From positions 1-47,676 of the forward strand of contig PNLY01000037.1 of NCBI GenBank assembly GCA_013823325.1: a stretch of 47,676 nucleotides of DNA. The letters run 5' to 3'. The DNA comes from Methylobacterium sp. (GTDB taxonomy: Bacteria; Pseudomonadota; Alphaproteobacteria; Rhizobiales; Beijerinckiaceae). Position numbers and translations under genes: made by a program. Under the pieces are notes generated by a model. The model searched no databases, was not told the DNA's origin, and worked only from the letters and a program-made list of their open reading frames with translations. Positions 8,939 through 18,510 of the stretch are shown here, one piece after another (the first letter of the stretch is position 1; the number at the start of each line of letters is the position of its first letter).

Positions 8939-10138
8939 TCAGGACCAGAAGAACCGGTCGTGACCGAGCGAGCGCATCAACGCCTCCATAAAGTAATAAT
9001 CACCATAGGGAAGCATCGTATCGGCATAGCCGGCCCTGACATGCGAGGCGCCATGGGCCAGGAGCCCGAGCGCCTGCGGATCGCGGGTCAGGTCGCAGTG
9101 GGCGAGCAGGCCGGAGAGCAGACGATCGCCCAAGCTGCGCCAGCGCGCCGCCTCCTCGGGCTCGGACTGGTCGGCCAGGAGATAGACGCCGGCCGCCATG
9201 ATCGCGGCGGCTGAGCTGTCGCGATGCGTCCCGCGCTGGTCCGGCGCGCCGAAGTCCCAGGCCGGTACGGCGTCCCCTTCCATCAGCGCCTCGGCCTTGG
9301 CCGCCAGCCGCCGGGCAGCATCAGCATAGGCCGGATTACCCGTCGTCAGGGCCGACTGTGCGAAGCCATGGATCAGCCAGGCCTGGCCGCGCGACCAGCA
9401 GGACTCGTCGGCATAGCCCTGATGGGTCTCGCCGCGCAGCGGCCTGCCGCTGGCGATGTCGAAGACGAAGGTGTGGAAGGAGGTGTCGTCGGACCGGACG
9501 ATATGGTCGAGCGTGGTCTGCGCATGGGCATCGGCCGCCTCGCGGAAATCCGCCCGGCCGGTCTCGCCATGGGCCCAATAGAGCAAAGCGAGATTCTGCA
9601 TGGTGTCGGCGATGATCCGGCCATTGGCGAACTCGGCCTGCATGCTCTTGGAATGAACATGCCTGGCGTTCCAGGCCTGGATATAGCGCCCGTCGGGCCG
9701 GTAGCGGCAAACCAGCTGCCGCGCTGCGGCGAGCGCCATCTCATGCGCCTCCCCGTCTCCCGTCATCAGCCATTCGGCGACGCAGCTCAGCGAGAACTGG
9801 AAGCCGAGATCGTGGTTCTGCGCGTTCTGGTGAGCGAGGATGCCGCGGAACACGACCCGGCGCGCCCGCGCCGCGTTGAGGAAGGCCGGATCTCCGGTCA
9901 ATTGCAGCGCCAGCCAGAGCTGCCCGGCCTGGAAGCTCACCACCCAGTCATAGGGCCCGCAATAGACCCAGCTGTTGTCGGGCAGGCCAATCTTGGGATT
10001 GCGCAGGCCGATCACGGGCATGGTCTGGCGCAATTTGGCGATGCAGCGCTCCAGCGCCTCCTGGTGAGGCCGCGTATCGCGCCTGGCGGCGGCGGCAGCC
10101 TCGACGGTCGAGAAATAGGTGCTTGGCTCGATGCGCAT
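8939..10138 (-). CDS. GH88 unsaturated glucuronyl hydrolase
   Basis: Removes the 4,5-unsaturated uronic acid from the non-reducing end of oligosaccharides released by polysaccharide lyases, by hydrating the double bond. The 399-aa protein has the alpha/alpha-barrel pattern of GH88. Two aspartates known to be essential in the family are visible: Asp110 in NHDLGF and Asp178 in IIADTMQNLALLYWA. The chosen start (MRIEPSTYF, 10138) has a GGGAGG ribosome site just upstream; the frame stays open to 10171, but that start would lie inside the promoter. No signal peptide is seen, so it acts in the cytoplasm on imported oligomers. GH105 (rhamnogalacturonyl type) is the alternative, but the HDLGF context fits GH88 better. 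No polysaccharide lyase is in the window. Confidence 0.87.
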   Translation of the reverse strand: MRIEPSTYFSTVEAAAAARRDTRPHQEALERCIAKLRQTMPVIGLRNPKIGLPDNSWVYCGPYDWVVSFQAGQLWLALQLTGDPAFLNAARARRVVFRGILAHQNAQNHDLGFQFSLSCVAEWLMTGDGEAHEMALAAARQLVCRYRPDGRYIQAWNARHVHSKSMQAEFANGRIIADTMQNLALLYWAHGETGRADFREAADAHAQTTLDHIVRSDDTSFHTFVFDIASGRPLRGETHQGYADESCWSRGQAWLIHGFAQSALTTGNPAYADAARRLAAKAEALMEGDAVPAWDFGAPDQRGTHRDSSAAAIMAAGVYLLADQSEPEEAARWRSLGDRLLSGLLAHCDLTRDPQALGLLAHGASHVRAGYADTMLPYGDYYFMEALMRSLGHDRFFWS

Positions 10139-10164
10139 CGCTCGCCTCCCATGGACGAGCATTT

Positions 10165-10178
10165 TTCGCATTACCGAA
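10165..10178. promoter_or_regulatory. Second short inverted repeat, TTCG-N6-CGAA
   Basis: A weaker palindrome sharing the TTCG/CGAA half-sites with the one centred at 10191; the two centres are about 19-20 bases apart, roughly two helical turns. It may be a second operator on the same face of the DNA. The arms are only 4 bases, so chance is possible. Confidence 0.3.
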
Positions 10179-10182
10179 TTAA

Positions 10183-10199
10183 TTTCGTCAATAACGAAA
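10183..10199. promoter_or_regulatory. Candidate LacI operator, TTTCGT-N5-ACGAAA palindrome
   Basis: A perfect inverted repeat with 6-base arms and a 5-base centre, in the A+T-rich gap between the divergent GH88 gene and the permease operon. Its size, odd spacing and position fit an operator for the LacI-type regulator at 7827-8879. That it is bound by this protein is an inference. Confidence 0.5.
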
Positions 10200-10268
10200 A
10201 TTTCTCTTGATGATAATATTTTTCCTTCCTATCGTTTGCTGACACTGAGAGGCCCTGGGGAGGAGCCG

Positions 10269-11180
10269 ATGCCAGCCGCCGCAGCAGCGAGTGCGCGCGC
10301 CGTCCAGCGGGACGACCTCGCCGGCTACGGCTTCCTACTGCCATGGCTGCTCGGCTTCCTGCTGCTCACGCTCGGCCCGGTCGCTGCCTCCTTCTACCTG
10401 TCGCTGACCGACTATAGCGGCCTGTCGGCCCCGAACTGGGTCGGCATCGAGAACTACAGGCGGATCGCCACCGACGATCCGCGCTTCGTCACCGCGATGA
10501 CGGTGACCTTCACCTTCGTGCTGCTGTCGGTGCCGCTCAAGCTGCTCTTTGCCCTGGGCGTGGCGGTCGCGCTGAACAAGGGCCTGGCCGGCCTCTCCTT
10601 CTTCCGGGCGGTATTCTATCTGCCCTCGCTGATCGGCGGCAGCGTTGCGATCGCCGTGCTCTGGCGTCAGGTCTTCGCCGGGGACGGTCTGCTCAACCAG
10701 GCCCTGAACGCGCTGTTCGGCTATGAGGGGCCGAGCTGGATCGCCAATCCCTCGACCTCGCTCTACACGCTCGTGCTGCTGGCGGTCTGGCAGTTCGGCT
10801 CGTCGATGATCATCTTCCTCGCCGGCTTGCGCCAGATTCCGCAGGACATCTACGAGGCGGCCAGCATCGACGGCGCGCAACCCGTCCGCCAGTTCTTCAA
10901 GATCACCCTGCCGCTGCTGACGCCGGTGATCTTCTTCAACGCCGTCATCCAGACGATCGACGCGTTCAAGGCCTTCACCTCGGCCTTCGTGATCAGCGAC
11001 GGCACCGGCGGCCCGATCGACTCAACGCTGTTCTACACGCTCTACCTGTACCAGGAGGCCTTCACGAATTTCCGTTTCGGCTACGCCTCGGCGCTGGCCT
11101 GGATCCTGGTGCTGATCATCGCGGTCTTCACCGCGCTCTCCTTCCTGTCGGCGCGCTACTGGGTCCATTACGATGACTGA
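10269..11180 (+). CDS. Carbohydrate ABC transporter permease (MalF/UgpA type)
   Basis: Inner-membrane subunit (303 aa) of a CUT1-type sugar importer. Six membrane helices can be traced, starting with GFLLPWLLGFLLLTLGPVAASF near the N-terminus. The cytoplasmic EAA loop that docks on the ATPase reads YEAASIDGA...FKITLP in the C-terminal half. I start at ATG 10269 because GGGGAGGAG precedes it; the longer frame to 10119 crosses the promoter. It is the first gene of the operon and ends with an 8-base overlap into the second permease. Substrate is not readable from sequence; the GH88 and DUF2264 neighbours suggest an unsaturated or uronic-acid-containing oligosaccharide. Confidence 0.93.
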   Translation: MPAAAAASARAVQRDDLAGYGFLLPWLLGFLLLTLGPVAASFYLSLTDYSGLSAPNWVGIENYRRIATDDPRFVTAMTVTFTFVLLSVPLKLLFALGVAVALNKGLAGLSFFRAVFYLPSLIGGSVAIAVLWRQVFAGDGLLNQALNALFGYEGPSWIANPSTSLYTLVLLAVWQFGSSMIIFLAGLRQIPQDIYEAASIDGAQPVRQFFKITLPLLTPVIFFNAVIQTIDAFKAFTSAFVISDGTGGPIDSTLFYTLYLYQEAFTNFRFGYASALAWILVLIIAVFTALSFLSARYWVHYDD

Positions 11181-12066
11181 GGTGGTCCGCGCTCCCGTCC
11201 TCGCAGTGCCGGCGGCTGCGAGCCGGGCCGGCACCGCCTCGCCCTGGCGGCGCGCCTTCGCCTATGCGCTGCTCATCGCCGTGACCTTCGTGCTGCTCTA
11301 TCCGCTGCTCTGGATGGTGGCGAGCTCGCTGCGGCCGGACTCCGAGATCTTCCATTCGACCTCGCTGATCCCGCAGGCCCCGACCCTCGACGCCTATCGC
11401 CGCGGCTGGAACGGGCTGAGCGTCGGCTTCGGACAGCTCTTCCTCAACTCGCTGCTGATCTCGGTCCTGGTCGTCCTCGGCAATGTGATGTCCTGCGCGA
11501 TGGCAGCCTATGCCTTCACGCGGCTGCGTTTCCGGGGCCGGGGCTTCTGGTTCGCGATGATGCTGGGCACGCTGATGCTGCCGCAACATGCCGTGCTGAT
11601 CCCGCAATACATCATGTTCCTGAAACTCGGCTGGGTGAACACGATCCTGCCGCTCACGATCCCGAAATTCCTCGCGGTCGACGCCTTCTTCGTCTTCCTG
11701 ATGGTGCAGTTCTTCCGCAGCATCCCGCGCGAGCTCGACGAAGCCGCGGTGATGGACGGCTGCGGGCCGCTGCGCATCTTCCTGAAGGTGATCCTGCCGC
11801 TGTCGACGCCGGTGCTGGCGACCGCGACGGTGTTCTCCTTCATCTGGACCTGGGACGATTTCTTCGCGCCGCTGATCTATCTGAACGACATCGAGAAATA
11901 CACGGCCCAGCTCGGCCTGCGCACCTTCGTCGACTCGGCGGGGCAATCGGACTGGGGCGCGCTCTTCGCCATGTCGACGCTCACCGTCCTGCCGATCTTC
12001 ATCCTGTTCCTGGTGTTCCAGCGCCTGCTGATCGAGGGCATCGCCACGACCGGGATGAAGCGATGA
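11173..12066 (+). CDS. Carbohydrate ABC transporter permease (MalG/UgpE type)
   Basis: Second membrane subunit (297 aa) of the CUT1 importer, paired with the permease just upstream. A first helix (FAYALLIAVTFVLLYPLLWMVASSL) is followed by the periplasmic segment and five further helices. The EAA loop reads DEAAVMDGCGPLRIFLK. The N-terminal 25 residues are Ala/Val-rich and cytoplasmic. The start ATG lies inside the previous gene (8-base overlap), so translation is coupled. The gene is followed after 31 bases by the ATPase. Length and order (permease, permease, ATPase, binding protein) are normal for the family. Confidence 0.93.
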   Translation: MTEVVRAPVLAVPAAASRAGTASPWRRAFAYALLIAVTFVLLYPLLWMVASSLRPDSEIFHSTSLIPQAPTLDAYRRGWNGLSVGFGQLFLNSLLISVLVVLGNVMSCAMAAYAFTRLRFRGRGFWFAMMLGTLMLPQHAVLIPQYIMFLKLGWVNTILPLTIPKFLAVDAFFVFLMVQFFRSIPRELDEAAVMDGCGPLRIFLKVILPLSTPVLATATVFSFIWTWDDFFAPLIYLNDIEKYTAQLGLRTFVDSAGQSDWGALFAMSTLTVLPIFILFLVFQRLLIEGIATTGMKR

Positions 12067-12097
12067 CCCGCCCCTCTCGCCCTACTGGACTACAGAG

Positions 12098-13141
<1,044 letters not shown>

Positions 13142-13189
13142 AAACCGGGGTCAACGACGACAAGAACGATAGTCAGGGAGGAGAAAGAG

Positions 13190-14473
13190 ATGCTCAGCAG
13201 ACGCGATACGCTGCGCGGTGGCCTGGCGCTCGGCGCGACGGCCCTCGCTCCGTCGGCCGGCTTCCGTGCATTGGCCGCTGAAACGGTGATGCGCCTCTAC
13301 TGGTGGGGCACCCCCACCCGCACGGAGCGGACGCTGGGCGTCGTCCGGCTGTTCGAGGCGGCCAATGCGGGCGTCAAGATCAATGGCGAGGTCGGCGGCG
13401 CCGACTACTGGTCGAAACTGACGACCATGATCGCCGGCGGCAACGCGCCCGACATCTTCCAGCTCGAGCCCGGCCGCTTCCCCGACTACAGCCGCCGCGG
13501 CGCGACGCGGCCGCTCGACGACTATCTCGGCAAGATCATCCGGACCGACCGGCTTTCGCCCGGCGTGCTGGCGCTCGGCACGGTCGACGGCAAGGTCATG
13601 GGCATGCCCCTGTCGCTCAATGCCTTCGCGCTGCTCTACCATACCGAGCCGTTCAAGGAGACCGGCATCGCGCCGCCGAAGCCCAAGACGACCTGGGACG
13701 AGTTCGCCAAGCTCTGCGTCGACCTGACCAAGGCGATGGGCAGGAAGAACGTCTGGGCCGTCGGCAACTGCTCGCGCTACATGCAGACCTTCCAATCCTG
13801 GCTGCTCCAGCGCGGCAAGCTGATCTTCACCGCGGAAGGCCGGCCGGGCTTCGACGCCAAGGACGGCGCCGAATGGTTCGCCTATTGGGAGGCGCTCGCC
13901 AAGGCAGGCGGCTGCGCCAGCGCGGAAGTCCAGGCCCTCGACAAGGCCAATGTCGACAGCAACCAGATGGCGCGCGGCAATGCCGTGATGACCCTGTCCT
14001 ACTCCAACCTCCTGGCCGCCTATCAGGCGGTCGCCAAATCCCCGCTCGACCTGACGGCGCTGCCGGTCCTGAACGAGTCCGCCCCGTCCGGCCTGTTCTA
14101 CCGGCCCGGCCTGCACTGGGCGATCGCGAGCACGGCCAAGTCGCCCGAGCTGGCCGCCCGCTTCATCGATTTCTTCGTCAACGACATCGAAGCGGGCAAG
14201 GTACTCGGGGTCGAGCGCGGCGCCCCGATCAACCAGGATGTCATGGCGGCGATCGCTCCGACGATCGAGCCGCTGGAGCGCAAGGTCCTCGACTATCTCA
14301 AGCTGATCGAAAGTCGGGTCGGTCCCTACCCACCGCCTTTCCCGCTCGGCACCTCCGAATTCGACGAGCGCTCCTTCCGGTCGATCGCCGACAAGGTCGC
14401 GTTCGGGCAGCTCAGCCCGACCAAGGCCGGCGAGCAGCTGCTCGCCGACGCCCTGCGCATCATCAAGCCTTAG
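13190..14473 (+). CDS. Sugar ABC transporter substrate-binding protein, Tat-type signal
   Basis: Periplasmic binding component (427 aa, family 1 solute-binding protein) of the importer. The N-terminus SRRDTLRGGLALGATAL carries twin arginines at residues 4-5 and a hydrophobic stretch ending near ALAAET, so export by the Tat pathway is likely. The mature protein begins with VMRLYWWGTPTRTERT and has the GNAPDIFQLEPGRF pattern of this family. A strong GGGAGGAG site precedes ATG 13190. It is 48 bases downstream of the ATPase and 55 upstream of the DUF2264 gene. The ligand is unknown; the context suggests a uronate-containing oligosaccharide. Confidence 0.93.
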   Translation: MLSRRDTLRGGLALGATALAPSAGFRALAAETVMRLYWWGTPTRTERTLGVVRLFEAANAGVKINGEVGGADYWSKLTTMIAGGNAPDIFQLEPGRFPDYSRRGATRPLDDYLGKIIRTDRLSPGVLALGTVDGKVMGMPLSLNAFALLYHTEPFKETGIAPPKPKTTWDEFAKLCVDLTKAMGRKNVWAVGNCSRYMQTFQSWLLQRGKLIFTAEGRPGFDAKDGAEWFAYWEALAKAGGCASAEVQALDKANVDSNQMARGNAVMTLSYSNLLAAYQAVAKSPLDLTALPVLNESAPSGLFYRPGLHWAIASTAKSPELAARFIDFFVNDIEAGKVLGVERGAPINQDVMAAIAPTIEPLERKVLDYLKLIESRVGPYPPPFPLGTSEFDERSFRSIADKVAFGQLSPTKAGEQLLADALRIIKP

Positions 14474-14528
14474 CGCAGCACCTGACCATCACGGAGCGCC
14501 CGCCGGCGCTCCGCTCCGAAAGGACGAA

Positions 14529-16418
14529 GTGGACGGCGCTGGCGACATGAACGACACGATCTTCCCGCACGGGCTCTTCCGCCCCTGGTCCGGCAATCCG
14601 CTGCGCAGTCGCGCCGATGTCGAGCAGGCGCTGCGCGTCCTGGCCGAGCCGGTCGAACGCTATCGCTCGGCCGGCGGCGCGAGACTGCGCCTCTCCGCCA
14701 CGGCTGCCCATTTCGACCAGGCGCCGGCGGATATGGAGGGCTATGCCCGCCTGCTCTGGGGCCTTGCCCCGGCCCAGGCAGGCGGCGCCGACTGGATCGA
14801 CTGGGGCCCGATCGCGCGCGGTCTCGCCAATGGCTGCGATCCCGATCATCCGGAATTCTGGGGCTGGCCTGGGCAGGTCGACCAGCGGCTGGTCGAGTTG
14901 GCGGCGATCGGCTTTGCCCTTCGCCTGGTCCCGGACAAGCTCTGGGAGCCGCTCGACGCCCGCGCCCGATCACAGGTCGTCGATTACCTCCGGCGCGGCC
15001 ACGCCTGCGACTTCGCCGACAACAACTGGAAGTTCTTCCGGCTGGTGATCGGCATGGCGCTCGCCAGCGTCGGCGCCGACTATGACCGCTCGCTCGACGA
15101 GCGCTACGCGCGGGAGATCGAGGCGTTCTATCTCGGCGACGGCTGGTACAGCGACGGCAATGTCCGCCGCGCCGACCACTACATCCCCTTCGCCTTCCAC
15201 TTCTACGGCCCGCTGCTCGCCGCCTTGCGGGGCGGCAGCCACGCCGACGCCTATCGCGAGCGCGCCCGGCTGATCGCGCGCGACATCGCCCGCTGGTTCG
15301 CCGATGACGGCCCGGCGCTGGCCTTCGGGCGCTCGATGACCTACCGCTTCGCCATCGCCGGCTTCTGGGGCGCGCTCGCTCTGATCGGCGAGGAAGCGCT
15401 GCCCTGGGGCCAGATCAAGGGCTTCTACCTGCGCAATCTGCGCTGGTGGGCACAGCGCCCGATGGCCGAGCGAGACGGCATCTTGCCCGTCGGCTATGGG
15501 TATTCGGACCTGCACATGTGCGAGAGCTACAACTCGCCGCAATCGCCCTATTGGGCCTTCAAGGCGTTCCTGCCGCTCGCCTTGCCGGAGGCACATCCGT
15601 TCTGGGCGGCTAAGGAAGAGGCCTGCCCACCCCGGCCCGAACCGGCGGTGCTGCCTCATGCCGGCATGGTAGTAGCCAATCCCCCCGGCGATGCCGTCGC
15701 TTTGGTCTGCGGCCAGCAGACCGAGCCGACCAACCGCTGGGCGCGTCTCGGCGCGCAGAAATACGCGAAGTTCGCCTATTCCGCGCGCTACGGCTTCAGC
15801 ACCGAGAGCGATCCGTTGCGCCTGTCGGAAGCTGTGCTCGACAACATGATCGGCTTCAGCAGCGACGGGCAGCATTACCGTTTCCGCGAGTACAACGAGG
15901 AGGCGCTGCTCGCCGACGACCTGCTGTTCGCGCGCTGGCGCCCCTACACCGATGTCGCGGTCGAGAGCTGGCTATACTGGCAGGACGACCACCATGTCCG
16001 AGTGCATCGCATCACGACGCCGCGCCGGCTCGTCACCGTCGAGGGCGGCTTCGCAGTCCCGCGCCCGCCAGGACCTGTCGAGGGGCACCGGGCGGTGCCC
16101 GGAGAAGCCATCATCCGGACATCAGCGGATCTGTCGGCGCTGTTCGATCTCTCGCCGAGTCTCCGGCGCGACGGCAAGGCCCAGATCGCGCCGCCCAACA
16201 CCAATCTTGTCGCACAGAAGACGCTGGTGCCGCAGCTGGTCGCGGAGCTGCCGGCGGGAAGCTCGGTCCTCGCCTGCGCCGTGATCGCCGGCCCTCGCTC
16301 AGCGGCGCTCGACGCCTCCGTCGAGGCAATCCGGCTGCTGCCGCCGGACCTCGCCAGGCTCGAAGGCAAGGTGGCGCGGCTCGGCCGGCCGATCAGCCTG
16401 ATGCGGCGGCCGGGCTGA
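14529..16418 (+). CDS. DUF2264 domain protein, probable carbohydrate-active enzyme
   Basis: A 629-aa protein with a DUF2264-type alpha-helical toroid in the N-terminal two thirds (PWSGNPLRSRADVEQAL; EFWGWPGQVDQRLVELAAIGFAL; DNNWKFFRLV; DGWYSDGNVRRADHYIPFAFHFYGPL) and a beta-rich C-terminal third. DUF2264 genes commonly travel with sugar importers and GH88/GH105 enzymes; I recall that some members act as glucuronidases but cannot verify it here. No signal peptide is visible, so it probably works on imported sugar in the cytoplasm. GTG 14529 is preferred because AAAGGA lies 5-6 bases upstream; ATG 14547 is an alternative. It is the last gene of the importer operon. Family call good, reaction unknown. 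Confidence 0.82.
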   Translation: MDGAGDMNDTIFPHGLFRPWSGNPLRSRADVEQALRVLAEPVERYRSAGGARLRLSATAAHFDQAPADMEGYARLLWGLAPAQAGGADWIDWGPIARGLANGCDPDHPEFWGWPGQVDQRLVELAAIGFALRLVPDKLWEPLDARARSQVVDYLRRGHACDFADNNWKFFRLVIGMALASVGADYDRSLDERYAREIEAFYLGDGWYSDGNVRRADHYIPFAFHFYGPLLAALRGGSHADAYRERARLIARDIARWFADDGPALAFGRSMTYRFAIAGFWGALALIGEEALPWGQIKGFYLRNLRWWAQRPMAERDGILPVGYGYSDLHMCESYNSPQSPYWAFKAFLPLALPEAHPFWAAKEEACPPRPEPAVLPHAGMVVANPPGDAVALVCGQQTEPTNRWARLGAQKYAKFAYSARYGFSTESDPLRLSEAVLDNMIGFSSDGQHYRFREYNEEALLADDLLFARWRPYTDVAVESWLYWQDDHHVRVHRITTPRRLVTVEGGFAVPRPPGPVEGHRAVPGEAIIRTSADLSALFDLSPSLRRDGKAQIAPPNTNLVAQKTLVPQLVAELPAGSSVLACAVIAGPRSAALDASVEAIRLLPPDLARLEGKVARLGRPISLMRRPG

Positions 16419-16767
16419 ACGCGGTGCGTTCGCGCGGGCATCAACCCAGCGGCCACGCGCCACTGCCGGGTGCGCCGGCGGCGAGGCTGCTTCCAGACTT
16501 TTGAGCTCGATCCAGAGTGGGCTCATGATCTCCTCAGTGGACCGATCGACGCGCTCCTGCTCTTCGCCAGGGGCCGGAACGATGCCCTGAGCAGCACGAC
16601 CAACGTCCGGCTCTTTTCGCCTGCGGAGGCGTTGCGTATCGACCGTTTCGGGGCTTCCTAAGCACTGCCGCAAGATTTCATATTTTTCCGGGATCGAGCT
16701 GCCCATTAGACCAGTGCCGTGACGCGTCCCCCGAGGCGGAGCGCGTGAAGATCGGCAAGGGCGGACA
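16419..16767. other. Intergenic region between the sugar and monooxygenase operons
   Basis: About 350 bases without a supportable gene. A small plus-strand frame at 16470-16661 and a minus-strand frame across 16300-16660 exist, but neither has a ribosome site or a recognisable family. An A+T-rich patch near 16675-16690 could hold the promoter of the monooxygenase operon. No clear terminator for the upstream operon is visible. Confidence 0.4.
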
Positions 16768-18054
16768 ATGTCAGTTGAGAAGATAGACACGCTCGTCATC
16801 GGCGCCGGCCAGGCCGGGCTCGCGATGAGCGAGCATCTTAGCCGCAGCGGCGTGCCGCATCTCGTGCTGGAGCGGCATCGCATCGCCGAGCGCTGGCGCT
16901 CGGAACGCTGGGACTCGCTCGTCGCCAACGGTCCGGCCTGGCATGACCGCTTTCCCGGCATGACCTTCACCGATGTCGAAAGCAGCGTCGGGCCCGACGA
17001 TTTTCCGGGCAAGGAAACCGTCGCCGATTATTTCGTCGCCTATGCCAAGAAGATCGCGGCCCCCATCCGCTGCGGCGTCGAGGTGCTGAGGGTCGAGCGC
17101 AATGCGGGCCGCTCCGGCTTCCGCATCGAGACCTCGGACGGGGTGATCGAAGCCGAGCGCGTCGTCGCCGCGACCGGGCCCTTCCAGACGCCTGTCATCC
17201 CCGCCGTGGTTCCGGAGCGGGCCGGCCTGCTGCAGATGCACTCCACCGGCTACCGCAATCCCGCGCAATTGCCTGATGGTGCGGTGCTGGTCGTCGGATC
17301 CGGCTCGTCCGGCACCCAGATCGCCGAAGAGCTGATGCAGGCGGGGCGGCGCGTCTATCTCTCGGTCGGCCCGCACGACCGGCCGCCGCGCGGCTATCGC
17401 GGCCGCGATTTCTGCTGGTGGCTCGGCGTGCTCGGCAAATGGGACGCCGCGACCCGAGAAGCTGGCAAGGAGCACGTCACCATCGCGGTCAGCGGCGCGC
17501 ATGGCGGCCACACCATCGATTTCCGCCGCCTCGCCGCCCAGGGCATGATTCTGGTCGGGCGTACTGAGTCCTATGCGGACGGCGTCGTCCGCTTCGCGCC
17601 CGATCTCGTCGAGAACCTGCGAGCCGGCGACGAGAACCATGACGCCCTGCTCGACGAGGCCGACGCCTACATCGCTCGCAACGGCCTCGACCTGCCCGAA
17701 GAGCCCCACGCCCGCGACCGCGTACCGGACGCCGACTGCATCGCGCGGCCGATCCTGTCGCTCGATCTCGCGCAAGCCGGCATCGGCACGATCATCTGGG
17801 CGACGGGTTTCGTCGCCGACTATGGCTGGATGCAGGTCGACGCCTTCGACGAGAGCGGCAAGCCCAGGCACCAGCGCGGTGTCTCCTCGGAACCCGGCAT
17901 CTATTTCCTCGGCCTGCCCTGGCAGTCGCGGCGCGGCTCCAGCTTCATCTGGGGCGTCTGGCACGATGCGAAATACGTCGCCGACCAGATCGTGATCCAG
18001 CGCCAGTACATGGCCTATGACGCCGCCGCCCGGGGCGAGCTCGAACCGGCCTGA
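16768..18054 (+). CDS. Flavin-containing monooxygenase (CzcO-like NAD(P)/FAD oxidoreductase)
   Basis: A 428-aa class B-type flavoprotein monooxygenase, expected to use NADPH and O2 to oxygenate a nitrogen, sulfur or carbonyl centre. FAD-binding GAGQAG (12-17) lies in the first Rossmann fold, and NAD(P)-binding GSGSSG (177-182) in the second. A segment resembling the FMO fingerprint (QMHSTGY) sits between them, and IIWATGF is near the C-terminus. It is cytoplasmic, with no membrane anchor. It begins a three-gene operon followed by a Rid-family gene (35-base gap) and a DUF1028 gene. The context suggests oxidation of a nitrogenous compound whose labile product is then handled by the Rid and DUF1028 proteins (inference). 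Confidence 0.9.
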   Translation: MSVEKIDTLVIGAGQAGLAMSEHLSRSGVPHLVLERHRIAERWRSERWDSLVANGPAWHDRFPGMTFTDVESSVGPDDFPGKETVADYFVAYAKKIAAPIRCGVEVLRVERNAGRSGFRIETSDGVIEAERVVAATGPFQTPVIPAVVPERAGLLQMHSTGYRNPAQLPDGAVLVVGSGSSGTQIAEELMQAGRRVYLSVGPHDRPPRGYRGRDFCWWLGVLGKWDAATREAGKEHVTIAVSGAHGGHTIDFRRLAAQGMILVGRTESYADGVVRFAPDLVENLRAGDENHDALLDEADAYIARNGLDLPEEPHARDRVPDADCIARPILSLDLAQAGIGTIIWATGFVADYGWMQVDAFDESGKPRHQRGVSSEPGIYFLGLPWQSRRGSSFIWGVWHDAKYVADQIVIQRQYMAYDAAARGELEPA

Positions 18055-18089
18055 CGCGAAAGACTTCAACAGATCCGACGGAGGCCGAG

Positions 18090-18506
18090 ATGGCTCATAC
18101 CCGCATCCGCAAGTTCAACACCAAGGACACCTATCCCGAGCAGAAGCTCGACAACGACCTCGCCCAGGCGGTGGTGACGAAAGGCGGCAAGATCGTCTGG
18201 CTGCGCGGCCAGTGCCCGCAGAACCTCGACGATGCCAAGAACATCGACAGCCACGACCCGGCCGTGCAGACGCACAAGGTCATGCAGAACATCAAGCAGC
18301 TGATCGAGGAGGCCGGCGGCCAGATGGAGCATCTGGTCAAGGTCGTCGTCTACATCACCGACGTCCGGCATCGCGAGGCGGTCTATCGCACCATGGGCGA
18401 ATACCTCAAGGGCGTGCATCCGGTCTCGACCGGCCTCGTGGTGCAGGCGCTCGCCCGGCCGGAATGGCTGGTCGAGATCGACGGCACCGCCGTGATCCCG
18501 GATTGA
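18090..18506 (+). CDS. Rid-family (RidA-like) protein lacking the conserved arginine
   Basis: A 138-aa YjgF/YER057c/UK114 fold protein, normally a trimer. Classic RidA hydrolyses reactive enamine/imine intermediates and needs an arginine in a P-A-R-S context. Here the corresponding site reads HPVSTGL, so that arginine is absent, while LARPEWLVEIDGTAVI keeps the nearby glutamate (Glu129). This places it in one of the Rid subfamilies not expected to act as a general enamine deaminase. The ATG at 18090 follows a GGAGGC site. It lies between a flavin monooxygenase and a DUF1028 gene (4 bases downstream), so it probably has a pathway-specific role, such as hydrolysing an oxidised nitrogen compound. 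Fold assignment is firm; reaction is not. Confidence 0.92.
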   Translation: MAHTRIRKFNTKDTYPEQKLDNDLAQAVVTKGGKIVWLRGQCPQNLDDAKNIDSHDPAVQTHKVMQNIKQLIEEAGGQMEHLVKVVVYITDVRHREAVYRTMGEYLKGVHPVSTGLVVQALARPEWLVEIDGTAVIPD

Positions 18507-18510
18507 TCGC

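Noticed and set aside
13303..14550. 415-residue plus-strand frame overlapping the sugar-binding protein
   Set aside because: Arg/Ala/Pro-rich with no family features; the overlapping frame encodes a normal Tat-type binding protein with a strong ribosome site.
16470..16661. 63-residue plus-strand frame in the intergenic region
   Set aside because: No ribosome site, no recognisable motif, atypical composition.
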